Shown here: one piece after another, positions 34,574 to 44,435 of the stretch
How the letters are laid out: each line of letters opens with the position of its first letter
How positions within the stretch are numbered: position 1 is the stretch's first letter
NCBI GenBank assembly: GCA_947630805.1
Contig: CANRIV010000002.1
Location: 144,448-208,447 of the forward strand
DNA: 64,000 nt
From: an uncultured Lachnospiraceae bacterium
GTDB taxonomy: Bacteria; Bacillota; Clostridia; Lachnospirales; Lachnospiraceae
Direction of reading: 5' to 3'
Made by a program: the position numbers and the translations under genes
Notes under the pieces: generated by a model
What the model was told of the DNA's origin: nothing
The model's input: only the letters and a program-made list of their open reading frames with translations
Database searches by the model: none

Positions 34574-36400
34574 ATGGAAAAACAAAAGAACTATGGGTTT
34601 TTCAGTAATTATATATATGTTCTGAAAATGGCTGCCAAGAGCAAAAAAACAATGTTGGTTGTGACCTTTTTATTAGGAGCCACAGGAATTTTCGGGCAGC
34701 TTTTGGGAGTATATACTCCCAAAATAATATTATCGCTGATTGAAAATCATTCACCGATGAAAACATTTATTATTGATGTTGTTTTCATCGGTTTATGTAT
34801 TTGTATGCTTGATATTGTAGGAAACTTTTTCTGGCAGACATTTGACATTTTATATGTTAAGACAGATTCTTTTTTGCAAAAACTCAGAATGAATAAAGTG
34901 TATCATACAGATTACAAAAACATGGAATCTCCGGAGTTCTTAGATTATGTACAAAAAGCTAAAAACGCGTTGTACCGGGGTCAGGGTTTTTATGGAATAC
35001 TTTTTGAGAGCAGAAATTTTCTGGGACAGGGAACACTGACAATTATTACAGCAATTCTTATCGGAAGAAAGAATTTGTGGGTAATGCTGTCTATCTGTGT
35101 TATGTCTGTTATAGTGGCGAAAATATTATCTTTTGTTACAAGACTGGATAAAGAAAAATTTACAGATTATATGGCACCTACTTATCGGAAAATAAATTAT
35201 CTGGAGAGAACAACAAGAAATTTTGATTTTGCAAAAGATATCCGGCTTTTTCATATGTCCGGAATATTTAAAAATCAATTTGATCAATTAAACACATTGT
35301 TTATCAAGAAAAACCGGGAGCATCATAATCGATGGATTTTGTGCAATTTCGGTATGGAGTCTATTATATTAATTCAAAAAACACTGATGTATGTGTGGCT
35401 GGTTTATCTGGTTGTGACTACGGGGATGTCCATCTCGGATTTTGTTTTATACATAGGACTCATTACAACATTTAATGATGCGATAGGAAATTTATCGTGG
35501 ATTTTTTCCTACATGAAACTCAACAGTCTGATGGTAAACGATTACAGAAATTTTGTGGAATGGAAGGAAGAGAAAGAAAGTAAATCTCCGGATGAGGACG
35601 TAATCACTGATCTTGATTTTGACCACTATGAATTTGAATTTCAAAATGTCAGCTTTAAATATCCGGGACATGATGAATATGTTTTAAAAAACATTAATTT
35701 TAAGATAAACAGCGGAATGAATCTTGCAATCGTCGGTATCAATGGCGCAGGAAAAACATCTTTTATAAAACTGATTATGAAATTGTATGAGCCGACAGAA
35801 GGCCGGATTCTCTTAAACGGAGTAGATATAAAGAAATATAACAGAGAAGCATATTATAAAATTTTTTCTCCAGTGTTTCAAAATGTGGAGTGTTTTGCCC
35901 TGCCTGTTTATCAGAATATTTCCTTTGCAGACAAAAAAGAAACGGATATGGATAGAATCGACAGGGTTTTAAAGAAGAGCGGATTAGATGAAAAAATTAA
36001 TTCGTATGAACATGGGAGCAGAACAAACTTACTTAAAATCTTTGATGAAAAAGGTATTGATTTATCCGGTGGAGAACGTCAGAGACTGGCTATGGCGAGA
36101 GCACTTTATAAAGACGGAAAAGTTATTATACTGGATGAGCCGACAGCAGCTTTGGATGCTTTGGCAGAGGACAGGATGTATCGTGAGTTTGAAAGTATGG
36201 TAGGAAAAAAGACCTCTATTTTTATCTCACACAGATTAGGAAGTACACAGTTTTGCGATAAGATTGCTATGTTTGAGGATGGCAGAATTGTGGAAGAGGG
36301 GACGCACGAAGAACTGATGAGATGGAACAAAAAATATGCTTATATGTTTAACATTCAGTCCAAATATTACAAAGGAGGACAGAGAAATGAAAACATATAA
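34574..36400 (+). CDS. ABC exporter half-transporter (pair 2, subunit A)
   Basis: A 608-residue permease-ATPase, clearly paralogous to the product of 17925 over its full length (shared blocks: NMESPEFLDYVQKAK, NFDFAKDIRLFHMS, NVSFKYPGHDEYVLK). Walker A GINGAGKTS, signature LSGGERQ and Walker B VIILDEPTAALD are intact. It ends soon after QSKYYKGGQ and lacks the repeat tail of its paralogue. It overlaps the partner gene by 14 bp, and that gene's AAAGGAGG lies inside this frame. The substrate is unknown. Confidence 0.9.
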   Translation: MEKQKNYGFFSNYIYVLKMAAKSKKTMLVVTFLLGATGIFGQLLGVYTPKIILSLIENHSPMKTFIIDVVFIGLCICMLDIVGNFFWQTFDILYVKTDSFLQKLRMNKVYHTDYKNMESPEFLDYVQKAKNALYRGQGFYGILFESRNFLGQGTLTIITAILIGRKNLWVMLSICVMSVIVAKILSFVTRLDKEKFTDYMAPTYRKINYLERTTRNFDFAKDIRLFHMSGIFKNQFDQLNTLFIKKNREHHNRWILCNFGMESIILIQKTLMYVWLVYLVVTTGMSISDFVLYIGLITTFNDAIGNLSWIFSYMKLNSLMVNDYRNFVEWKEEKESKSPDEDVITDLDFDHYEFEFQNVSFKYPGHDEYVLKNINFKINSGMNLAIVGINGAGKTSFIKLIMKLYEPTEGRILLNGVDIKKYNREAYYKIFSPVFQNVECFALPVYQNISFADKKETDMDRIDRVLKKSGLDEKINSYEHGSRTNLLKIFDEKGIDLSGGERQRLAMARALYKDGKVIILDEPTAALDALAEDRMYREFESMVGKKTSIFISHRLGSTQFCDKIAMFEDGRIVEEGTHEELMRWNKKYAYMFNIQSKYYKGGQRNENI

Positions 36401-38177
36401 AGAATTGGCTTATTGTTACAGATACTTCTCAAAGTTTGCATGGGAAAATAATAAATTATTTTTTGTATTTACCGTTGTGCGATTTATCATAGGGACGCTT
36501 GGACCCTTTGTCAATATTATAGGAACACGATACTTAATTGACGAACTGATATCAGAACACAGACAAAATTCCATGCTTGTATTTTGGATAGCATTTTTGT
36601 GCCTGGGCAATTTTATTTATCGGCATGGAACTAAGATAGCAGATGAAAATATTATAAGAATAAATGAAAATTTCGGTCGGATTCTTGATACAAGATTATG
36701 TATGTGCTGTGTGGATATTAAGTTTGAAAACACAGAGAATACAGAAGTACTGGATGCTATCAAAAATGCACAGAGAGCGCTCAATGAAACTGGTCATATT
36801 AATGGACTGATAGGACCGATGTTTGATATTATGTCTAATATAATGGTATTGCTGGGTGTAATTACTCTGGTATGCGCAAGTATTCCATGGCTGTTGATTC
36901 CGGTAATATTGAGTTTTGTTCTCAAAACGCTTGTTGGAAAAGAAATAAACAGGCAGAGAAAGGAATATTTCTCCAGTATGGGAAAAATAGAGAGGGGAAG
37001 CGATTATTTCGATACAGAACTGCAGGATGGAAGATATGCCAAAGACATCAGAATCTATGAAGCGTCAGATATTTTTAACGCCAATTATGACAGTTTTATT
37101 GAAAGGTCATTTCAGTGTGCAAAATATTATCTGATGAAACTGTTTGCAGTTTTCAGCCTGGACGATACGATTGTAAATATATTTACCGTAGTGATTTACT
37201 TTATGCTGGGTATTTATACTTTACTGGAATATATTACGATAGGTCAGTTTTCAAGCCTGTACCAGGCGACAAGCCAGTTTAATAGTTCTTTACACGGGAT
37301 TATCAGACGTTATCTGGATATTATATACACGGTATCAATTTTGAAATATTATGTCGACTTTGTAAAGGGAGAACAGGATTTATATAAAATTGAGAATGAT
37401 ATCGGAAAAACTGCGGATGACACCAGAGGCAATTTCAGTGTGGAGTTTAAAAATGTCAGTTTCAAATATCCGAGAACAGATAAATATGTCTTAAAAAATG
37501 TTTCTACAAAAATAGAAGCCGGAGAGCATCTTTCTATTGTGGGAGAGAATGGTGCCGGAAAGACTACATTTATAAAACTGCTCTGCAGGTTGTATGAAAA
37601 TTATGAGGGTGAAATTCTAGTAAATGGAAAAAATATCAAAGAGTATTCCTTTAAAGAATATATGAAGATTCTGTCAGTAGTATTTCAGGATTTTAAACTG
37701 TTTGCTTTTACGTTGAAAGAAAATGTTACGGTGTTTCATGAAAATGATTCTGATTTAAATGATATCTATCAGATTTCAGGGGTATCAAAATGGCTGGAAG
37801 AGTTGGAAGAGGGAGATGAGACATATATTTATAAGTATTTTGAGGAAAATGGAGTAGAGCCTTCGGGAGGTGAGAGCCAGAAACTGGCGATTGCCCGAGC
37901 CTTATATAAGAATGCTCCGATTGTAATCTTAGATGAGCCGACAGCGGCTTTGGATCCTATTGCAGAGTACGAAGTTTATAAAAATTTTGATAAACTGGTC
38001 CGGGGAAAGACTGCGGTGTACATTTCCCACCGCCTCTCTTCCTGCAGATTTTGTGACCGGATTATTGTTTTTCATAATGGCCATATCATTGAGGATGGAA
38101 GTCATAATGAATTAATGCAGGACACCGGAGGATTCTATTATAAAATGTACAATACACAGGCAAAGCATTATCAATAG
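36387..38177 (+). CDS. ABC exporter half-transporter (pair 2, subunit B)
   Basis: A 596-residue permease-ATPase, paralogue of the product of 19930. Walker A GENGAGKTT, Walker B IVILDEPTAALDP, and the same deviating signature PSGGESQ. The start at 36387 is 8 bp after AAAGGAGG; the frame is open to 36336 without a site. It most likely forms a heterodimer with the preceding subunit. Tandem A and B genes in the same order as pair 1 show that the pair was duplicated as a unit. Confidence 0.9.
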   Translation: MKTYKELAYCYRYFSKFAWENNKLFFVFTVVRFIIGTLGPFVNIIGTRYLIDELISEHRQNSMLVFWIAFLCLGNFIYRHGTKIADENIIRINENFGRILDTRLCMCCVDIKFENTENTEVLDAIKNAQRALNETGHINGLIGPMFDIMSNIMVLLGVITLVCASIPWLLIPVILSFVLKTLVGKEINRQRKEYFSSMGKIERGSDYFDTELQDGRYAKDIRIYEASDIFNANYDSFIERSFQCAKYYLMKLFAVFSLDDTIVNIFTVVIYFMLGIYTLLEYITIGQFSSLYQATSQFNSSLHGIIRRYLDIIYTVSILKYYVDFVKGEQDLYKIENDIGKTADDTRGNFSVEFKNVSFKYPRTDKYVLKNVSTKIEAGEHLSIVGENGAGKTTFIKLLCRLYENYEGEILVNGKNIKEYSFKEYMKILSVVFQDFKLFAFTLKENVTVFHENDSDLNDIYQISGVSKWLEELEEGDETYIYKYFEENGVEPSGGESQKLAIARALYKNAPIVILDEPTAALDPIAEYEVYKNFDKLVRGKTAVYISHRLSSCRFCDRIIVFHNGHIIEDGSHNELMQDTGGFYYKMYNTQAKHYQ

Positions 38178-38231
38178 CACCTGCCGATATTGCTTATACC
38201 GGGCGGGTGAGATATACACAAAATTATGAGA

Positions 38232-38265
38232 GATGTCGGAAAAATAAATTTCCGGCATCTTTTTT
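38232..38265 (+). terminator. Intrinsic terminator of ABC exporter pair 2
   Basis: An 11-bp stem GATGTCGGAAA/TTTCCGGCATC with one G-U pair, a 6-nt loop and six T. Confidence 0.9.
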
Positions 38266-38299
38266 CTAGAGAGAAATGTCAAAAATTATTTCTATTAAG

Positions 38300-38371
38300 G
38301 AGCGTGCTTTGCGAAGCAAAGTTTTGAAACAGTTATCCTTTACTGTTTCAAAAGTTGTAGTTTTAAAGCAC
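38300..38371. repeat. Three-way-junction-like palindromic element
   Basis: An outer stem GTGCTTT/AAAGCAC encloses two hairpins, CTTTGC-GAA-GCAAAG and an 11-bp stem TTTTGAAACAG/CTGTTTCAAAA. It lies upstream of the next promoter's -10, so it is not part of the MATE mRNA leader. It may be a mobile repeat or an unrecognised small RNA. Confidence 0.45.
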
Positions 38372-38377
38372 TCAGTC

Positions 38378-38386
38378 TGATATAAT
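38378..38386 (+). promoter_or_regulatory. Extended -10 promoter of the MATE gene
   Basis: TG-A-TATAAT, an extended -10 motif, 38 bp before the start codon. A clear -35 is not visible. Confidence 0.45.
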
Positions 38387-38423
38387 ATAAAATTGAAAAA
38401 TCAAAAGAAAGAAGATGTGAGAA

Positions 38424-39779
38424 TTGAAAAAGAAAAAAATGGATTTGCTGCATGGCAGTATTGCGGATAAATTATTGCTATTTGCTCTGCCATTGGCCTT
38501 GACAGGAATGATGCAGCAGTTATTTAATGCAGCAGATATTGCAGTAGTAGGACGCTTTGTTGGAAAAAATGCGATGGCGGCGGTAGGGAGTAACAGCGCG
38601 CTTATCGGACTGTTGGTAAACGGCTTTATTGGAATTTCCCTGGGAGCCAATGTAGTTATTTCTACATTTACCGGGCAGAAAAATAAAGAGGGAATCAGAA
38701 AGTGTGTACATACTTCCGTGTTGTTTTCTGTGCTGGGAGGCATTGTAATTACATTGCTGGGAGAATGGCTGGCCCCTTCCATCCTGCGTATGATAACAGT
38801 ACCCGATGAAGTATTTCCTATGGCTTTGGCATATCTGAGAATTTATCTTTTGGGAATCCCTGTAATTTTTCTTTATAATTTTGAAGCCGCAATTTTTAGA
38901 AGTCAGGGAGATACCAGGACGCCTCTGATTTGTCTGATTATTTCCGGTATTATTAATGTTGTTTTTAATTTGTTTTTTGTCTGTGTTGTTGGTATGACAG
39001 CTAATGGAGTGGCCCTGGCAACCGTTCTTTCCAATCTGGTCAGCTCTGTGCTGTTGTTTGTATTTTTATCTCGGCGAAAAGACTGGATTCGACTTCAAAT
39101 ATCAGATATCAAGATCCATAAAGACGTATTGAAACGGATTGTGTCTATCGGTCTTCCGGCAGGACTGCAAAGTATGGTATTTTCCCTGTCCAATATATGT
39201 ATCCAGTCGGCAGTCAATCGTCTGGGAGCTGATGTAATGGCAGCTTCGGCTGCGGCTTTTAATATTGAAATTCTGGCATATTATCTGGTCAACTCTTTTG
39301 GTCAGGCCTGTACTACATTTGTGGGACAGAATTATGGGGCCAACCAGATGGAACGCTGCAGAAAAATTACACGTATTAGTCTTGGAATGGATATGGGCAT
39401 CACTGCGGTGGGGTCGCTGACCATTCTGATATTTGGAACTCCGCTCCTTGGAATATTTAACAGTGATCCGACAATCATTTCTATAGGACTTGTACGGTTA
39501 CGGTTTATTCTCATGGCAGAGGTAGTGAATGCTGTGATGGAAATTATGTCGGGAACAATGCGAGGGTATGGTTATTCTCTTGTTCCAGCGCTCCTTACTT
39601 TTGTGGGAGTGTGCGGTATACGTATCGGATGGGTGTATACAATTTTTGCAATGTTTCCGAAATTTTTTACACTGATGATGGTGTATCCTGTCAGCTGGAC
39701 AATAACTGCTATTTTCCTTGTAATCGCTTATGTGCTGTTGATGCACAGCTTGCGAAAGAAACATAGAAAAGCAGTATAA
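38424..39779 (+). CDS. MATE family efflux transporter
   Basis: A 451-residue protein with about 12 membrane helices. The family start LLLFALPLALTGMMQQLFNAADIAVVGRFVG is followed by SLGANVVISTFTGQKN and a second half that repeats the pattern (ILAYYLVNSFGQACTTFVGQNYG). It exports cationic drugs or toxic metabolites with Na+ or H+. The start is uncertain: TTG 38424 gives the form described, ATG 38439 removes five residues. Confidence 0.92.
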   Translation: MKKKKMDLLHGSIADKLLLFALPLALTGMMQQLFNAADIAVVGRFVGKNAMAAVGSNSALIGLLVNGFIGISLGANVVISTFTGQKNKEGIRKCVHTSVLFSVLGGIVITLLGEWLAPSILRMITVPDEVFPMALAYLRIYLLGIPVIFLYNFEAAIFRSQGDTRTPLICLIISGIINVVFNLFFVCVVGMTANGVALATVLSNLVSSVLLFVFLSRRKDWIRLQISDIKIHKDVLKRIVSIGLPAGLQSMVFSLSNICIQSAVNRLGADVMAASAAAFNIEILAYYLVNSFGQACTTFVGQNYGANQMERCRKITRISLGMDMGITAVGSLTILIFGTPLLGIFNSDPTIISIGLVRLRFILMAEVVNAVMEIMSGTMRGYGYSLVPALLTFVGVCGIRIGWVYTIFAMFPKFFTLMMVYPVSWTITAIFLVIAYVLLMHSLRKKHRKAV

Positions 39780-39816
39780 AAAACAGAAAGGAAGGCATTG
39801 ACCGAAACGAAATTAT

Positions 39817-41223
39817 ATGAACAAAGAAAAAAACAGAAACTTATTTTCAGGCTCGATTGGTTTTGTATTGGCTGCTGCAGGAAGTGCAGTAGGATTAGGA
39901 AACATCTGGAGATTTCCATATCTGGCGGCAAAAGACGGAGGAGGACTTTTTCTTGTGATTTACCTGATTTTGGCACTGACTTTTGGATTTACCCTGCTTA
40001 CTACGGAAATTGCCATTGGAAGAAAAACCAAACAGAGTCCTCTGACAGCATATAGCAAATTGAAAAAGAAATCAGGATTTATCGGCGTTTTTGCCTGTCT
40101 TGTACCGATAATTATCCTGCCTTATTACTGTGTGATTGGCGGATGGGTTGTAAAATATTTTATTGCATTTCTGACGGGAGAAGGTGCTGATACCATTTCT
40201 GATGGATATTTTTCCGGATATATCAGCCAGGAGACAGAGCCTTTCATTATGCTTATTATCTTTCTTGCCATTGTGTCCGTTATTGTATTTCGTGGAGTAA
40301 ATAAAGGCATTGAGTCGTTTTCTAAAGTCATTATGCCGATTTTACTGATTTTGGTCATCGGGATTGCGATATTTTCTGTTACCATCACGCATACAGACGA
40401 TAATGGCGTAATGAGGACCGGATTGGAAGGATTAAAAGTTTGTCTTGTTCCGGAAGTACAGGATTTGACGATGAAAAAATTGTTTACCGTAATATTAGAT
40501 GCTATGGGACAGTTATTTTTCAGTCTCAGCGTAGCGATGGGAATTATGATTGCTTATGGCTCTTATGTAAAGGATGAAGACAATCTGGTAAAGTCCATTA
40601 ATCAGATTGAAATATTCGATACGGCAGTTGCTTTTTTAGCGGGTATTATGATTATTCCGGCGGTGTATGTATTTATGGGCCGGGAAGGTATGGCTGCTTC
40701 AGGTCCCGGACTTATGTTTGTATCTCTGCCAAAAGTGTTCATGACAATGGGCTCGATGGGACAAATAATCGGATGTCTGTTTTTTGCCATGGTTTTGTTT
40801 GCGGCACTGACCAGCGCTGTGTCGATTATGGAAGCGATTGTTGCAAGTCTTATGGATCAATTCAATCTGACAAGAGGACAGGCCACAGCCATAGAAACCC
40901 TTATTGCCCTGATTGGCGGTACCGTAGTGTGCCTGGGATATAATAAATGGTATTTTGATATTACACTGCCAAATGGTCTGCATGCTCAGATTTTAGACAT
41001 TATGGACTATATCAGCAATAATGCACTGATGCCGATTGTCGCAATCAGCACATGTATTCTGGTGGGATGGATTATAAAACCAAAAACAATTATTGATGAA
41101 GTAGAAAAAAGCGGATGTAAGATGGGAAGAAAAAAACTTTATGTTGTTATGATTCGGTATATTGCTCCGTTATTATTGATTCTTTTATTTTTGAAATCAT
41201 TAGGAATTTTGACGGTAATATAA
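39817..41223 (+). CDS. Sodium-dependent amino acid transporter (NSS/SNF family)
   Basis: A 468-residue symporter with about 11-12 helices, of the LeuT/MhsT/TnaT type. The sodium and substrate-site helix 1 reads SIGFVLAAAGSAVGLGNIWRFP followed by GGGLFLVIYLI; helix 6 and 8 segments are FFSLSVAMGIMIAYGSY and ALTSAVSIMEAIVASL. It probably takes up a hydrophobic or aromatic amino acid. It lies 37 bp after the MATE gene, likely in one transcript. Confidence 0.93.
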   Translation: MNKEKNRNLFSGSIGFVLAAAGSAVGLGNIWRFPYLAAKDGGGLFLVIYLILALTFGFTLLTTEIAIGRKTKQSPLTAYSKLKKKSGFIGVFACLVPIIILPYYCVIGGWVVKYFIAFLTGEGADTISDGYFSGYISQETEPFIMLIIFLAIVSVIVFRGVNKGIESFSKVIMPILLILVIGIAIFSVTITHTDDNGVMRTGLEGLKVCLVPEVQDLTMKKLFTVILDAMGQLFFSLSVAMGIMIAYGSYVKDEDNLVKSINQIEIFDTAVAFLAGIMIIPAVYVFMGREGMAASGPGLMFVSLPKVFMTMGSMGQIIGCLFFAMVLFAALTSAVSIMEAIVASLMDQFNLTRGQATAIETLIALIGGTVVCLGYNKWYFDITLPNGLHAQILDIMDYISNNALMPIVAISTCILVGWIIKPKTIIDEVEKSGCKMGRKKLYVVMIRYIAPLLLILLFLKSLGILTVI

Positions 41224-41343
41224 AATCAAATCTGCGACTGTGACATTCATCAAACGGTAAAGTCTGTATGAAATACATAGATATGGGTACTAATAACTTA
41301 AATCCTTTTTTGGAAATATATCGTGTAATTAAAGTGAGGGAAA

Positions 41344-41829
41344 ATGCTGGTAAGAGATGAGAGAGGAAATGAGTTATTAGAGCTCATTAATGTTTCAGAG
41401 AATGAGATTGACACAAAATATGATCCGGTCAATCATGCCCGTGCCATTGTAAAAGTAGGAGACGACTATATTATGGGACGAAATCATTGGAGAAATGACT
41501 GGGAAATATTTGGCGGCTGCAGAGAGAAAGGCGAAAGCGTCAGAGAGTGTATCATAAGAGAGTGTATGGAAGAATTGGGAATTCGACATACGGATTATAC
41601 TTATCTTGGACTGATGAAATATCGTATGGCACCGGGGTATTTTAATCCGGACTGGCATATAGAGTATGGAGGGCTATATGGAATTTCTCTTCCTGCAGAT
41701 GAAATGGAAAACATAAACAGATATCGAAAGGACAGAAAAGAAATTGAAAAATTAGAATATTATAAAAGTCTGAGAGAAGATGCTAATATATCAGAAATTG
41801 ATAAAAAACTTCTGAGCTATTGGAAATGA
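41344..41829 (+). CDS. Nudix hydrolase
   Basis: A 161-residue protein with the Nudix box GGCREKGESVRECIIRECMEELGI (residues about 57-80), fitting G-x5-E-x7-R-E-x2-E-E-x-G-U. It hydrolyses a nucleoside diphosphate linked to another group; the substrate cannot be inferred. The start follows GAGGG. It stands alone between the NSS symporter and the agr region. Confidence 0.9.
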   Translation: MLVRDERGNELLELINVSENEIDTKYDPVNHARAIVKVGDDYIMGRNHWRNDWEIFGGCREKGESVRECIIRECMEELGIRHTDYTYLGLMKYRMAPGYFNPDWHIEYGGLYGISLPADEMENINRYRKDRKEIEKLEYYKSLREDANISEIDKKLLSYWK

Positions 41830-41986
41830 TTTTTGGTTAGAAATGCAGCATGGAAGGAATTGAGGTGTGTGGGAGGAATTTTTATAAACTATATCTGAAA
41901 TACTATATATAATATTCGTAATACGTGGTTTGGAATTGCCAACAACTATATAATTAGAAATATATACAAAAGATGGAGAAATATAG

Positions 41987-42367
41987 ATGAGCAAGAAAGA
42001 CCACGTAAAGAAAAATACAGTAATAGGACAAAGAATTCAATCCGTAAGAATGATGAATAACTTAACGCAGGAAAACCTGGGATATCTGTTAGGAATAACC
42101 GGTCAGGCAGTACATAAGCTTGAATGTGGAGAAAACAGCCTGACAATTAATTCTTTGGAAATTATCTGCGATAAATTTGGTGTCTCAGCAGATTATATTA
42201 TTTTCGGAAAACATAAATCGTTAAAAGATTATGAGATGACTTTTGAGACATTGGAAGGTGATGAAAAAATACATCTGCTAATGAGGCTGTTATTGTATTT
42301 ATGCAAAGTAGACAATGAGAAGTACAGAAAACTGTTAGAAGAAGTTATTGAGTTACTGAATAATTAA
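41987..42367 (+). CDS. XRE family helix-turn-helix regulator
   Basis: A 126-residue protein with an N-terminal XRE HTH (residues about 13-68: IGQRIQSVRMMNNLTQENLG, TGQAVHKLECGEN, LEIICDKFGVSADYI) and a short helical C-terminus. It ends 11 bp before the LytTR regulator gene, so it is probably co-transcribed with the agr-type two-component genes and may control them. Confidence 0.9.
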   Translation: MSKKDHVKKNTVIGQRIQSVRMMNNLTQENLGYLLGITGQAVHKLECGENSLTINSLEIICDKFGVSADYIIFGKHKSLKDYEMTFETLEGDEKIHLLMRLLLYLCKVDNEKYRKLLEEVIELLNN

Positions 42368-42378
42368 GGAAAACAGAA

Positions 42379-43113
42379 ATGTATTATGGTTGCAAAAATG
42401 TTCTGGTAGTAGAAGACAATGAGGCAAACATGGAAGTAGTTTGCAGAATTTTAACAAATATTGGTCCCTTAAACATCTTTAAGGCATTGGATATCGAAAT
42501 GGCATACAAATATGCAATGGAGTATGATATTGATGTATTTATTGTTGATTTTATTTTAGATATTCATACGCTCGGAGATATTTCAGGAATCCGCTTTATC
42601 GAAAATATAAGAAAAATAGATAAATACAAATTCTCACCAATTATCGTAACGACCTGTCTGGAGGATCCTAAATTAAACTCTTATATTTATCTGCATTGTT
42701 ACAGGTATTTTGAAAAACCGTATGATGAAGAAGAGTTTGAGAGAACAGTAATACAGGCTCTTGAATATATCCCTCATAAAGAGAAAAAGAAGCGCCTTTA
42801 TTACAAAAATGACGGAATCCTGTTTTCTATAAAAATTGAAGATATTATCTATGTTGTTAATCACAGTCTGTATATCGAATATCATTGTGTAGATGAAGTA
42901 CATAAAGCCCCATATAAATCATGCAAAAAAATATTGGAAGAGATTAATTCCGATGATTTTATTCAGTGCAGCAAGAGCACGATTGTCAATGTGAATTATA
43001 TATTAAACGTGGATTTTGTGAACAGATATATTACGTTGATAAATGAAGGCGAAGTATTGGAAATCGGATCACGAATGAAAAAGCATTTTATGAGCAGGTT
43101 AAAAAATGATTAA
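42379..43113 (+). CDS. LytTR family response regulator (AgrA-like)
   Basis: A 244-residue regulator. The receiver domain (1-125) has VLVVEDNEANMEVV, the phosphorylated aspartate in VFIVDFIL and the conserved lysine in YFEKPY. The C-terminal LytTR domain (about 140-240) has DIIYVVNHSLYIEYHC and FIQCSKSTIVNVNYI. It pairs with the GHKL kinase that overlaps it by 8 bp and, by analogy with agr systems, would activate agrBD. Confidence 0.92.
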   Translation: MYYGCKNVLVVEDNEANMEVVCRILTNIGPLNIFKALDIEMAYKYAMEYDIDVFIVDFILDIHTLGDISGIRFIENIRKIDKYKFSPIIVTTCLEDPKLNSYIYLHCYRYFEKPYDEEEFERTVIQALEYIPHKEKKKRLYYKNDGILFSIKIEDIIYVVNHSLYIEYHCVDEVHKAPYKSCKKILEEINSDDFIQCSKSTIVNVNYILNVDFVNRYITLINEGEVLEIGSRMKKHFMSRLKND

Positions 43114-44377
43114 GCTGATATACTGGATGGCTGAAATATGGGCGGTTATAATTTCCATTCATAGTCTTTACGGAAGAAAAACAAGTTTAAATATTTATAC
43201 TGTGGGCTTTGTTTTTTTGGAAGTTATATATATGATATTTGTCAATCATAAAATTTTCCCGAAAGAAACACTGCCCATTATTTATACGGCGTTTATTGTC
43301 TATGTATTGGTGGAATTCCGGGATTCTTTTGTCAACAGTATTTATGAAAGTCTTATTTCCATATTAGTAGTAACGGCAATCCAAATGATTTTTTATTTTC
43401 CTACACTGATTGTATATTATTATTTTAATAATGAAGACCTTTCTGTACTGGTGATTAATTCAGCAACCTGCGTATTTCTATATTTTCTCAGGAACAATGA
43501 TATTTTTAGCAAATTATCTCAGATTTGCAAAAAGAAAGAATTGCGGGCGGCTGTATGTATATTGATTTGTGGTGGAATATTAACTTATTATTTAGTTCAA
43601 ATAAAAACAAAAAATGAAGTTTCGATGGATGTATATTCCATTTGCATTTTATTTATAATAACAGTTGTCTATGTTGTTATGCGATGGCAAAAATCCAGTT
43701 ATGAAGTGGAATTAAAAGAAAAACAGATAGAAATAGCACGGATGTGTAATGAATCGTTTCGTCATCTGATTGATGTAACAAGAAAAAACCAGCATGAATT
43801 TAATAATCATTTAACTGCTATCTATGGAATGATTGCAACGATAGATAATTATGATGAACTGGTAAAGCGTCAAAGAGAATATGGAAATAGAATTATAGAC
43901 AATAGCAAATATTCTAAAATTTTATTTTGTATTAAAGATGCAATTTTAGCGGGTTTTGTATATCATAAAGTGAGTTTTTTGTCCGATAAGGGAATTGATA
44001 TATCATTTGAAATGGCTGTAAATTCAGAAAAAATAGAATATATTCCTGTTTTTGACCTGAATGAGATTATCGGTATATTATTAGATAATGCGGCAGATGC
44101 ATTGGAGGGTAATTTTTTAAATAGACGTATACATATCGACATGATAGAATATAGTGATAAATTATCAATAGCAGTGAGAAATATCAGTCGAAAATATAAA
44201 CATCATGAAATAACAAAGTTTTTTGAAAAAGGATATTCTACAAAAGGCGAAGAAAGAGGCTTGGGTCTGTCTAAGATAAAGGACCTGCAAAAAAGATATC
44301 ATTATGATATTTATGTAGATAATAAAGAAATTCAAGAGCAAAACTGGTTGGAGTTTAGAGTTAATATAAAAAAGTGA
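43106..44377 (+). CDS. GHKL sensor histidine kinase (AgrC-like)
   Basis: A 423-residue kinase. The first ~195 residues form six or seven membrane helices, as in AgrC. The histidine box is RKNQHEFNNHLTAIYG (His near 232). The GHKL ATPase follows with DLNEIIGILLDNAADAL and ERGLGLSKIKDL. It probably senses the cyclic peptide made from agrD, which is encoded convergently just downstream. It ends in a shared terminator. Confidence 0.92.
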   Translation: MIKLIYWMAEIWAVIISIHSLYGRKTSLNIYTVGFVFLEVIYMIFVNHKIFPKETLPIIYTAFIVYVLVEFRDSFVNSIYESLISILVVTAIQMIFYFPTLIVYYYFNNEDLSVLVINSATCVFLYFLRNNDIFSKLSQICKKKELRAAVCILICGGILTYYLVQIKTKNEVSMDVYSICILFIITVVYVVMRWQKSSYEVELKEKQIEIARMCNESFRHLIDVTRKNQHEFNNHLTAIYGMIATIDNYDELVKRQREYGNRIIDNSKYSKILFCIKDAILAGFVYHKVSFLSDKGIDISFEMAVNSEKIEYIPVFDLNEIIGILLDNAADALEGNFLNRRIHIDMIEYSDKLSIAVRNISRKYKHHEITKFFEKGYSTKGEERGLGLSKIKDLQKRYHYDIYVDNKEIQEQNWLEFRVNIKK

Positions 44378-44423
44378 AGAGGGTGTCCCAAAAAGTCTGA
44401 TGACTTTTGAGGGCCCCTCTTTT
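44378..44423. terminator. Shared terminator between kinase and agrBD
   Basis: An interrupted stem (AGAGGG ... AAAAGTC with GACTTTT ... CCCTCT) and a TTTT tail on the + strand, placed between the convergent kinase and agrD genes. It may work on both strands. Confidence 0.65.
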
Positions 44424-44435
44424 GTACGCTTGCAA

